Positions 52,608 through 63,600 of a DNA stretch of 64,000 nt are shown piece after piece. Each line of letters starts with the position of its first letter. Position 1 is the stretch's first letter. Source of the stretch: SZUA-430 sp044220975 (GTDB taxonomy: Bacteria > Pseudomonadota > Alphaproteobacteria > Micropepsales > Micropepsaceae); NCBI GenBank assembly GCA_044220975.1, contig JBGAPZ010000014.1:24440-88439 (forward strand), given 5' to 3'. Both the position numbers and the translations under genes were made by a program. Under the pieces are notes generated by a model. That model was given only the letters and a program-made list of their open reading frames with translations, did not search any database and was not told where the DNA came from.

Positions 52608-53404
52608 GTCGGGGCCTCTTTTTCGAGTGTTTCGGGGTCGCGGCGGCGCACATAGAGGGGCGCGAAGGGTGCCATCTGGCGTAGCTCAAGCAGACCATCG
52701 CGCGCCAAATCGAGGCTCGCCGACAGCATGCTTGCGATCCCGGAGCGGCGGGATTTGCCGTTGTTGAAGTCGTCCGGCACAAGCGCGTCGATCACCGCCC
52801 AATCGAGGACGACACCGAGCATGCGTTCCAGGCGGTGCCGGGCTTCTTCAATGGCGAAGACGGGCATGCGCTGCAGTTCGTAGTTCGAGTGTGCGATCTT
52901 CTTTACGCGTTGCGTCGAATAAGCCTTCAAGAGATCGACCAACGTGTCTGCGTATTTCGGCGACTTGATTACGCGGATGCCTTCCGGCGCGCCACGCAGG
53001 AAGACGTCGGTGCCGAGGCGGTCGCGCGACATCAGGCGGGTCGCTGCAATCCGGATCGCCTCGAGCCGCTGCAATTGGAGCGTCAAGCGTTCGGCGAGTT
53101 CTTCGGCGCTGGGTTCGCCTTCCTTTTCCGTTTCCGGCAGCAGCAGTTTCGACTTCAGGAACGCGAGCCAGGACGCCATAACGAGGTAGTCGGCCGCGAG
53201 ATCGAGATGCATCTTGCGCGCTTCTGCGACGAAGACGAGGTATTGCTCGGCGAGTGCCAGGATCGAGATTTTGCGCAGGTCGACTTTTTGCGCGCGGGCG
53301 AGAGCGAGCAGTACGTCAAGCGGGCCCTCGTACCCATCGATGTCGATGATCAACGCTTCGTCGGGTTTCGGTTCGATCGGCGGGCTGTCAAATTCGAGCG
53401 TCAT
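52604..53404 (-). CDS. scpA: segregation and condensation protein A
   Basis: The 266-residue kleisin starts MTLEFDSPPIEPKPDEALII at the ATG at 53404. The conserved FEGPLDLLL-type motif appears as YEGPLDVLLALARAQKVDLR. The SMC-binding N-terminal helices follow (YLVMASWLAFLKSKLLLPET). The C-terminal winged helix is MLSASLDLARDGLLELRQMA. The frame continues to 53593 inside nagZ. The gene starts three bases after the nagZ stop. Confidence 0.95.
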   Translation of the reverse strand: MTLEFDSPPIEPKPDEALIIDIDGYEGPLDVLLALARAQKVDLRKISILALAEQYLVFVAEARKMHLDLAADYLVMASWLAFLKSKLLLPETEKEGEPSAEELAERLTLQLQRLEAIRIAATRLMSRDRLGTDVFLRGAPEGIRVIKSPKYADTLVDLLKAYSTQRVKKIAHSNYELQRMPVFAIEEARHRLERMLGVVLDWAVIDALVPDDFNNGKSRRSGIASMLSASLDLARDGLLELRQMAPFAPLYVRRRDPETLEKEAPT

Positions 53405-53406
53405 GG

Positions 53407-54420
53407 TCAGACCTGTGCCAGCGCTTGATCGACGCGCGATTGGGCTTCGGCGATTGCGAAGGGTTTCGAGGGTTTCAGTGCACCAAGTGTGCGGTCGGTG
53501 CGTTCGAGCGCTTTGCCGCTGAGCACCGGTGTTGCGCTTGCCACTTCCCGCATGTCGTCGATACCGCCTTTGCAATGCAGGATGAGATCGCATCCGGCGG
53601 CGACGGCAGCGCGCGTGCGGTCGGCGAGCGAGCCTTTCAGTGCGCGCATGGTCAGGTCGTCGGTCATCAGCGCGCCATCGAAGCCGATGAAGCCACGGAT
53701 GACCTCATCGATCACGCGCTTGCTGGCGGTTGCGGGCGCCGTCGCGTCGATGTCGGTGTAGACAACGTGGGCCGTCATCGCGAGCGGCGCGTGGGCGAGT
53801 GCGCGGAATGGGGCGAAGTCGCTGCGCTCAAGCTCTGTGCGGGCGGTGTCGACGACGGGAAGTTCTAAGTGACTGTCGGCGCGGGCACGACCGTGGCCCG
53901 GCATGTGCTTGATCACCGGCAGCACGCCACCGTCCAGCATGCCGTCGATCACGGCTTGGCCAAGCGCCGCCACGACCCACGGATCGCTTGCGAAAGCGCG
54001 GTCGCCGATGATGTCGTGCGAGCCTTCGGTTGGCACGTCTATACAGGGCACGCAATCGACATTGACGCCAAGGTCGCGCAGCTCCTCAGCCATCACGCGG
54101 GCGTTGTCGTAGGCGAGGTCGCGCGCGGCTGCGGGATTCTGGCGGCTGATAGCGCCAAACGTGGCTGCCGGCGGGCGCTTCTTCCAGTGCTCGCCACGCA
54201 GGCGCTGCACGCGGCCGCCTTCTTGGTCGATCAGGATGGGCGTATTGGCGCGGCCGACGCTGTCGCGCAACGACCCAGTCAGCTTACGCAGTTGTTCGGG
54301 TGAGCCGCAGTTGCGTTGAAACAGGATGAAGCCCCAGGGGTTCGCGTCGCGGAAAAACGCGCGCTCGTCCGCGGTCAACTCCTGACCTTCACAGCCAAAT
54401 ATTGCTGCCCGCACGGACAC
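53407..54420 (-). CDS. nagZ: beta-N-acetylhexosaminidase (GH3)
   Basis: The 337-residue cytoplasmic enzyme starts at GTG 54420. The GH3 N-terminal barrel shows GFILFQRNCGSPEQLRKLT and ILIDQEGGRVQRLR, then the NagZ loop KHMPGHGRARADSHLELP with the general acid/base His. The nucleophile region is DGALMTDDLTMRAL. It removes GlcNAc from recycled muropeptides, and its product anhydroMurNAc-peptides signal beta-lactam damage in other bacteria. That is of interest given the BlaI/M56 pair in this block. Confidence 0.95.
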   Translation of the reverse strand: MSVRAAIFGCEGQELTADERAFFRDANPWGFILFQRNCGSPEQLRKLTGSLRDSVGRANTPILIDQEGGRVQRLRGEHWKKRPPAATFGAISRQNPAAARDLAYDNARVMAEELRDLGVNVDCVPCIDVPTEGSHDIIGDRAFASDPWVVAALGQAVIDGMLDGGVLPVIKHMPGHGRARADSHLELPVVDTARTELERSDFAPFRALAHAPLAMTAHVVYTDIDATAPATASKRVIDEVIRGFIGFDGALMTDDLTMRALKGSLADRTRAAVAAGCDLILHCKGGIDDMREVASATPVLSGKALERTDRTLGALKPSKPFAIAEAQSRVDQALAQV

Positions 54421-54480
54421 TGACCAAACTCCCCATCGGACGCGGGGAATCCCCTCCCCGCGCGCGCCCCCGCGCTTAGA

Positions 54481-55422
54481 TCACTTGGCGGCGATGATGC
54501 AAGCCTGGCCGGACGTCGTCAGCTGCTGGCAGGCGGTTTGGGCCTCGGCTTTGTCCGCAAATCCGCCAACGCGCAGGCGATACCAGGTGCCTTTGCCAGG
54601 GATCTCCGCCGGTTTGATGGCCGGCGAGTGGTCGGCCAGAAGGTCCTGGTTCGACGACTTGATCTTCGACCAAGCCGATGCCGCCAGCGCCGCGTTCGGG
54701 AACGAGCCCAACTGAATCATGACGCCAGACGGAGCAGGCGTCGCAGCTGGCGCTTCGGTCGTTTCCGCTGCTGGCGGAGCGATCTCAACCGGTGCAGGCT
54801 TCGCAGCAATGGGCTTGGCCGGGGTGATGATTTCTTTCGCCGGAGCCGGCTTTGTGGTTGCGAGCGCGGTCTGTACGGGCTTTGCGGCCTGCGGCAACGA
54901 CGCGGTGATGTCTTCGCTCGTCTGCGGCGCGCCGCTGATCGAGCCAACGGTGGTATCCATGCCCGGATCGACGGGCGCATCGAAGTCGGAAGCTTTGGTG
55001 CCGAACTTGCCGCCGGTCGCTTCGTCGGTCGCCGGTGCGATGGCGAGATCTTGCGGCGAAGGTGTGGTCTTCGGCTGCTCCGGCTTCGGCAACATGTTGA
55101 CTTGATCGTTCTCCGGATCGGAACTCATCAAGCGGTCATAACTTTTCGCGGGTGCCGGATCGATCGCGGGCGAAGAAGTCGCCGGATCGGGAACGATACG
55201 CGTCGGGCCTGCATCGGCGGTCAGAATCGGCAGGCCGTTCTGGCCTTGCTTCACGCCTTGATTGTAGGCGACCCACACGACGCCGGCGAACGCCGCCAGC
55301 ACCACGATGCCGAGCAACACAACGAGCGGACGCGAACGCGGACGTTCCGGCTCAAGGTCAGTGTCGTAGAGGAGCGCGTCATCATATGGCGGCTCATACA
55401 AATTGCGGTCAGGATTGACCAT
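54481..55422 (-). CDS. SPOR-domain inner-membrane protein
   Basis: The 313-residue protein starts MVNPDRNLYEPPYDD at the ATG at 55422, with GAGGGG upstream. A short cytoplasmic region precedes one helix (PLVVLLGIVVLAAFAGVVWV, about 33-53). A long Pro/Ala-rich periplasmic linker follows. The C-terminal SPOR domain (about 235-313) reads VMIQLGSFPNAALAASAWSK, then WYRLRVGGFADKAEAQTACQ. SPOR domains bind denuded glycan at the division site. The frame is open to 55545, but the ribosome site fixes the shorter start. Confidence 0.92.
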   Translation of the reverse strand: MVNPDRNLYEPPYDDALLYDTDLEPERPRSRPLVVLLGIVVLAAFAGVVWVAYNQGVKQGQNGLPILTADAGPTRIVPDPATSSPAIDPAPAKSYDRLMSSDPENDQVNMLPKPEQPKTTPSPQDLAIAPATDEATGGKFGTKASDFDAPVDPGMDTTVGSISGAPQTSEDITASLPQAAKPVQTALATTKPAPAKEIITPAKPIAAKPAPVEIAPPAAETTEAPAATPAPSGVMIQLGSFPNAALAASAWSKIKSSNQDLLADHSPAIKPAEIPGKGTWYRLRVGGFADKAEAQTACQQLTTSGQACIIAAK

Positions 55423-55525
55423 GGCTGTTATTCCCCTCAACACGACAAAATAGCGGTGGATAGACGAATCGTGGTGTGCCCGCGCCAGGATACACCGACA
55501 TCCCACTGATCCTTGAAGCGATTTC

Positions 55526-56728
55526 TCATTGGATGTCGCCTTCAATCGCGAACAGACGACGATGCTCTTCTAATGCGAAACGGTCCGTCATTCCGGCAAT
55601 GTAATCGGAGACGACTCGCGCGGTGCGTGCGGTTGTTGCACCGTCGCAAAGTGCGTTCCACTGCGTCGGCATCACGCCCGGCTCACTCAAGAACAACGCG
55701 AAGAGGTCGGCCACCACACGCTTGGCCTTCGACATCATGCGCGTGACCTTAAAGTGGCGATACATGTTCTTGAAAAGGAAGGCTTTCAGTGCCTTATCGT
55801 TCGCGCTCATTGCGTCCCCGAATGCGACAATCTGTTGCCCGCAGGCGCGTACATCCTCTGCGCTCTGCACCTTCAGCTTGTTTATGCGACGCTGCGTCTC
55901 GACAATGGCGTCGTCGATCATGGTACTGATCAAGCGGCGGATCGCTTCATGAATGAGACGCGAGCGATCAAGACGCGGATAGCGCTCCATCACGCCCGTG
56001 AAGATGCTGCCGACAAGTGGCAACGATACCACTTCTTCGATAGTGAACAGCGCGGCTCGTAATCCGTCGTCTATGTCGTGGTTGTTGTAAGCGATGTCAT
56101 CTGCAAGTGCCGCGACTTGGGCTTCGGCGCTCGCGAACGAATCCAAACGGAGATCAAAGGTTGCGTTGAATTCCGCGATTGCTTGCGGGATCGGCTTGTT
56201 CTTTGAAGCAGCGCCTGTCAGTGGGCCGTTGTGCTTGACGATGCCTTCGAGCGTTTCCCACGTGAGGTTCAAGCCGTCGAATTCCGCGTAGCGCTGCTCG
56301 AGTTTCGTGACGAGACGCAAAGCGTGCGCGTTGTGATCGAAGCCGCCATACGGCTCCATCGCTGCGGCCAATGCGTCTTCGCCGGCGTGACCAAACGGCG
56401 TGTGGCCCAGATCGTGCGCGAGTGCCAGAGCTTCAGCCAAGTCATCGTCGAGGCGCAGCACGCGCGCGATCGAGCGCGCTATTTGTGCGACTTCAAGCGA
56501 GTGCGTGAGGCGTGTGCGGTAGTAATCGCCTTCGTGGTACACGAAGACCTGCGTTTTGTGCTTCATGCGGCGAAACGCGCCCGAATGGATGATGCGGTCG
56601 CGATCGCGCATATAAGGCGTGCGGGTCGGGCTTTCCGCCTCGGCAAATTGGCGGCCGCGGCTCGTCTCCGCCCGGGAGGCGAGCGGGCTAAGATCGGCGT
56701 GACCTCGAAAACCGCTCAATTGAAGCAC
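55526..56728 (-). CDS. dgt: dGTP triphosphohydrolase-like protein
   Basis: This HD-superfamily protein is about 400 residues. Landmarks are RTPYMRDRDRIIHSGAFRRM, KHKTQVFVYHEGDYYRTRLT, HSLEVAQIARSIAR and the HD pair in LALAHDLGHTPFGHAGE, with the later ligand in ALADDIAYNNHDIDDG. It hydrolyses dNTPs to nucleoside and triphosphate. The frame is open to GTG 56788, but a TATAAT promoter for erpA lies at 56790. A GTG at 56728 gives the usual alphaproteobacterial length. That start is a choice, not proven. Confidence 0.9.
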   Translation of the reverse strand: MLQLSGFRGHADLSPLASRAETSRGRQFAEAESPTRTPYMRDRDRIIHSGAFRRMKHKTQVFVYHEGDYYRTRLTHSLEVAQIARSIARVLRLDDDLAEALALAHDLGHTPFGHAGEDALAAAMEPYGGFDHNAHALRLVTKLEQRYAEFDGLNLTWETLEGIVKHNGPLTGAASKNKPIPQAIAEFNATFDLRLDSFASAEAQVAALADDIAYNNHDIDDGLRAALFTIEEVVSLPLVGSIFTGVMERYPRLDRSRLIHEAIRRLISTMIDDAIVETQRRINKLKVQSAEDVRACGQQIVAFGDAMSANDKALKAFLFKNMYRHFKVTRMMSKAKRVVADLFALFLSEPGVMPTQWNALCDGATTARTARVVSDYIAGMTDRFALEEHRRLFAIEGDIQ

Positions 56729-56764
56729 CTTTCGTGGGCCGGTTCGGCCGGCCCTCGTTGGGCC

Positions 56765-56795
56765 TTGGACGCGAGCGCCCGCGCGCACATATAAT
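56765..56795 (+). promoter_or_regulatory. probable erpA promoter
   Basis: TTGGAC (56765-56770) and TATAAT (56790-56795) with a 19-bp spacer lie 55 bases before the erpA ATG. The -10 is perfect, the spacer slightly long. A TTAA-N7-TTAC at 56833-56847 resembles a CtrA site but overlaps the ribosome site and may be chance. Confidence 0.55.
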
Positions 56796-56849
56796 AGTAG
56801 TGCTACGATCTGCCTGTTTAGCGGGCGTCAGGTTAACCGGAAGTTACCG

Positions 56850-57185
56850 ATGGAAACAGCAACCGAAGTTCGCGTGAGCGCCAGTGCCGCGAAGCGCATC
56901 GCCGCGCTGGCCGCCGCGGAAGGGCCCGGCCAGATGTTTCGCATCGCGGTCAACGGGGGCGGCTGCTCCGGCTTTCAATATGAGTTCTCGTTCGACGGCA
57001 CGCGCGCCGAGGACGACGTCTTGATTGAACGCGACGGCGCGCGGGTGCTGATCGACCAGGCGTCGCTGGAATTTTTGGGCGGATCCGAGGTCGACTTCAT
57101 CGAAGGACTGATGGGCTCGCACTTCGAGATCAAGAACCCGAACGCCAAATCGTCGTGCGGCTGCGGGACGAGTTTTTCGGTTTAG
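56850..57185 (+). CDS. erpA: iron-sulfur cluster insertion protein ErpA
   Basis: The 111-residue A-type carrier shows the three cluster-binding cysteines: C in GGGCSGFQYEF and the pair in SSCGCGTSF at the C terminus. The core VSASAAKRIAALAAAEGPGQ is typical. It delivers 4Fe-4S clusters to apo-proteins. GGAAG precedes the ATG at 56850. Divergence from dgt is a common alphaproteobacterial arrangement. It is convergent with the SCO-cytochrome c gene, eight bases apart. Confidence 0.93.
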   Translation: METATEVRVSASAAKRIAALAAAEGPGQMFRIAVNGGGCSGFQYEFSFDGTRAEDDVLIERDGARVLIDQASLEFLGGSEVDFIEGLMGSHFEIKNPNAKSSCGCGTSFSV

Positions 57186-57193
57186 CTGCTGGG

Positions 57194-58108
57194 TCAGTGA
57201 TGGGACGGCGCTTTCTGCGCCGCATCCTGCGTCTTCAGGTATTCGACCAACGCGTCGGCATCGACGTCGTTCAAACCCAGATTCGGCATCGGCAGGTTGC
57301 GGTATTTCTGCTTAAGAGCGATCGCGACCGGATCCTTTTCGGCGATCATTTTATCCGGCTCCTTGAGCCAGCGTACGAGCCAAGCGCGCGGACGTGCCGC
57401 CACGACGCCCTTTAAGTCGGGTCCAAGTTTGTCACCCTCACCCACCGTGTGACAGGCCATGCACCGGGAGCGGAACAGCGTGTCGCCGCGCGTCAGACCG
57501 CGGATCTCGTGTGCCACGGAGAAAGGCTGTAGCCCTTTGCCCGCACCAACGAAGTTGTTCATCGAGTTGGCTAAAAGGTTCGCCAAGATCTTCGGGTGGT
57601 CGTAGGGCGAACGCTTGATCCATTGCGCCGTCTTTTCGTTGCCCAGGATGAGGCTGGTGTTGTGTTCGCGGAGGTTGGCGAGGGCTTGCGTGCCGATCAG
57701 TCCGAGTTTGCGCTGCAGGAGCGTGATTTCGTCCTTCTTGCCGGTGAGGAACGTCCAGTTTGAGCCGATCCCGAACATCGTCTTGTATCGGCGCATCGCT
57801 TCGGGCGTGTCGTTTTTGGGATCGATGGAGATCGAATAGAAGAATATGTCCTTGCCGACCCGGTCGCCCAATATGTTCGCAACCTGCACCATTTGCGCGG
57901 TGTCTGCCGGGCAGACGTCCTTGCATTTCGTGTAGATGAAGTTCAGCGCGACGACCTTGCCCTTGATGACGTCGTCATAGAAGCGATGCTTCTTGCCGTC
58001 CTGATCCGTCAACTCGACGTTCGGAAAATAGCCGTCATGCCACGGTTGGTTCGCGTGGGCCGCGAACGCGAACATGCTGGCGAGGATGAACACTAGGGTC
58101 AGGCGCAT
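57194..58108 (-). CDS. SCO1/SenC copper chaperone fused to cytochrome c
   Basis: The 304-residue exported protein has signal peptide MRLTLVFILASMFAFAAHA. A thioredoxin-fold SCO domain (about 25-185) carries the copper/redox motif CKDVC (Cys62, Cys66) and the partner His149. A class I cytochrome c domain (about 200-290) carries CMACH (Cys216, Cys219, His220) and probable axial Met274. SCO proteins deliver copper to the CuA site of cytochrome oxidase or other cuproenzymes. The haem domain could supply electrons to keep the thiols or copper reduced. A multicopper oxidase gene lies 110 bases upstream on the same strand. Confidence 0.9.
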   Translation of the reverse strand: MRLTLVFILASMFAFAAHANQPWHDGYFPNVELTDQDGKKHRFYDDVIKGKVVALNFIYTKCKDVCPADTAQMVQVANILGDRVGKDIFFYSISIDPKNDTPEAMRRYKTMFGIGSNWTFLTGKKDEITLLQRKLGLIGTQALANLREHNTSLILGNEKTAQWIKRSPYDHPKILANLLANSMNNFVGAGKGLQPFSVAHEIRGLTRGDTLFRSRCMACHTVGEGDKLGPDLKGVVAARPRAWLVRWLKEPDKMIAEKDPVAIALKQKYRNLPMPNLGLNDVDADALVEYLKTQDAAQKAPSHH

Positions 58109-58166
58109 AAGGTCTAGTCCAAACCCGTGATCAACACGATTGTTGCTGACGATCCGTAAACGTTCG

Positions 58167-58196
58167 GTCCCGCATCTTGGCGGAGATGCGGGACCG
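58167..58196 (-). terminator. long perfect hairpin after the multicopper oxidase gene
   Basis: GGTCCCGCATCT (58167-58178) and AGATGCGGGACC (58185-58196) form a perfect 12-bp stem, extendable by C-G at the base, with a six-base loop. It lies 23 bases after the oxidase stop. There is no U-tract in the direction of transcription, so it may stabilise the transcript end or reduce read-through into the SCO gene instead of terminating. Confidence 0.6.
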
Positions 58197-58218
58197 GAGT
58201 TGCTTCATTCCCTGAAGA

Positions 58219-60525
<2,307 letters not shown>

Positions 60526-60615
60526 CCTAGTCTCTCCTACGGGCGATCAGCGCCCGTTCCGTTGTCTCGCCCCATATGGCCGGCGATCGTTGTGACCGCC
60601 GGCGCCTTTCATTCG

Positions 60616-63600
60616 TCACACCAGTCCAAGCAGATCGTCGTGGGTCAGCGTAAAGTTCCCGACGAGATCGATCTGGAAGTCGACGTTCCCCGCATCTCCC
60701 GTGATGTTGCCTTCGATGATCGTGTGCTGCACGCCACCGATGAGGGTGTGGAAGTAACCCAGATGGCCGTCGGCAACCGCGCCACTGCCGGCTTTCGCTG
60801 CAGCGTCGAAGATGAAGTCTTGGTTGCCGCCAACACCTGCAGCGGCATCAATGCCCGTGAGGTTGATGTGGTCGGTACCCTGCAGGAAGTCGGTGATTTG
60901 CGACCTGGTCGCCGCATTGTTGTTCTCGCCGCCTGCAGCCCCCTTCGAGCCGTAGACGAACGTGTCGGCACCCAGACCGCCGGTGAACACCTCAGGCGCC
61001 GCATTGGCTGTGATCGTGTCGTTGCCCGATCCACCGATCACCCGCTCGATGCTGTTGAGAGTGTCGGTACCGATCTGTGCGCTTGAAGCGGTGCCGGTCA
61101 GAAGGTTTACGATCGCGTTGGCGGTCGTACCGCTCAGATCCAGCGTATCGGTGCCGCCGCCACCGTTGATCGCGTTATTGCCGGCGCCGCTAATGAAGGT
61201 GTCGTTGCCGCTACCGCCGTTGACGTTTTCAATGTTGGCGATCGAGAAGAAGCCCGAGGCCGTACCGGCCGCGAGGTTTACGGTCACCGCAGACGTCGTG
61301 TTGTAGTTCAAGGTGTCAGTGCCGGCCCCAAGATCGGCCGTCACTCTCTCGACGTCAGCAGCAATGGAGCCGCCGCCCTCGATTTGCGTGATGCGCGTGC
61401 CGTTGTACGACGCAGTCAAGGTCTCGGCACCGGTTCCGGTGTCGATGATCGCAAGCGTATCCGTATCAGCGCCGCCGGCGATCGTATCGTTGCCGGCATT
61501 ACCGCCGTCGATGTCCACGACGATGAAGTCGGCACCCGCGTCGCCGTTCATCGTGTCAGCACCCGTGCCGCCAACCAGCAAGTCGGCCCCACCGCCGCCG
61601 TTGAGGATGTCGTTGCCGGCAGCGCCAAACAACAGGTCGCTGCCAGTTCCGCCGTTCATCCGATTGGCGCCACTTTCGCCAGCCAGCAAGTTGTTGCCGG
61701 ACGCGACCGTCACGGTGCGCGCGGTCGGTGTCCCGCTGTTGGCGGGATCTGCCGTGCTGATCACATAGTCGCCGGCGCCGAACTGGAAGCCCGCGAACGA
61801 GCCGTTCGCGAAGTTGATCAATTCGATGCCTTCGTTCGTGTTGTCGAAGTGATCGACTGCCGTGACCTGCTGACCGTTAAACGCGATCACCAGATTGCCG
61901 TTGGTCGTTCCAGTGTTGTCGTCGATTGCGCTGAGGCTTGCCAGCGCGGCGCCACCGGTCGCGATAACGATCCGGTCGGCGGTGCCGCTCGTCTCGTTGA
62001 TCGTGTCGTTGCCGTCCGCCAAACCAAATTGATAGGTGTCGTTGTTGGCGCCACCATTCAGCGTGTCGTTGTTGGCACCGCCGATCAGCGTGTCGTCATC
62101 GTTGCCCCCGTTCAGCGTGTCAGCGCCGCCCAGACCCGACAAGATATCGTTGCCGGCAAATCCAGACAGCACGTTGTTGCCGGCGCCGCCTGTGATGTCG
62201 TCGGCACCGGTGCCGCCGTTCACATTCTCGATGGAGACCAAGAGGTCGGCCCCCGTCTGGGCGCTGGTCGCGGTTCCGGCCAAGAGGTTGACCGTCGATG
62301 CGGCCGACGTGGCCGACAAGTCGTAGGTGTCGGTTCCGTTTCCGCCGTCGTAGGTATCGTCACCGTCGTTGACGGATGCGAAGAACGTATCTCCACCACC
62401 GCCGCCCTGGACGAAGTCGTTGCCACCCAGCCCTGTGATTTGATCTGCGCCACCGTTGCCGAAGATCAGCTCTGCCAACGCAGTGCCCGAGAAGGTGTGC
62501 GTCTGCGCATTGTCGACGATATAGTGGACCGCGGCGCCGGTCGCCGTGTTCAGATTTCCGAACACGTCGATATAGGTGACGGTCAGCCTGACGTAGCCGC
62601 TGTTCGGCGGCGAGCCGTTTGCCGGCACCGGCGGCGTGTAGGTCAGCGAATCATCGCTCACACCTGTGATCGCCGGGTTGAAGTTGATGCCGTCGGACGA
62701 GATCTCCCACAGGTACGATGCGGTGTCCTGCAGAATGCCGCCGTCCGGGTCGGACAGCGTGTTGACCGCCAGAATCCGCGACGGCGTACCGCCGCCGGAA
62801 ATGCCGGTTGCAGTTACGATGCCGATCGGATCGGTGGTGTCGCTGATCGCTTCCGTTGCGCCGCTGTAAACGAACCCTTGCGCGTCGGCGTACCCGGCGT
62901 GGACCGAGAACGAGTGTCCGATATCGTCATCGGTGAGCACCAGATCTGCGGAGGTCGCGCCCCCGATTGCGACACCATCGCGGTACCATTGGAAAGATTC
63001 CGAGCCACCCTGCCATGGACCGTCCGGATCGATACCGATGACCGCCGACAAAGTGCCGCCCGAAGCCGCGGTGCCGGTGATCGTCACTGGCGCTACGCCA
63101 TCGTCGACCGCATCGACATTAATCAAGACCGTCTTCGGTTGGCTGAAGCTCAAGCCATCGAAGAGGCGGTATTGGAAGCTGAAGACCGGCGGACCGTCCA
63201 AATCGTCGCTCGAAAGCTCCGCTGCCGGGGTGAAGACGTAGTGGCCCGTGTTGCCGTTGAGCGCCAACGTTCCGTTCGTCACCGAACCCTGCACGAGACG
63301 CCAGACGGGCGTCGCTGCGGGGCCGTCGGGATCGGGAACCTCCGGACCGAAGAGGTCGCCGGCAATGCCTGTGTCTTCGAGGCCCGTGTTGCTCTCCGAG
63401 GCAACGCTGATGACCGGCGCGAGATTGCCCGTCTGCACGTTGATCAGGAACGTATCGGTCACCGTCAGCGGCGTACCCGGACCGCTATCCGTCGCCGTGA
63501 TCTTGATCGAGATCTGACCCGGCGTGTTGACGGTCCCAGTGATTGTCGCACCGCTGACCCCACCGTTCACAAGATCAGGGATCAACGTGAACACCAGACC

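Noticed and set aside
56833..56847. CtrA site TTAA-N7-TTAC before erpA
   Set aside because: One mismatch and overlap with the ribosome site; a single occurrence is likely chance.
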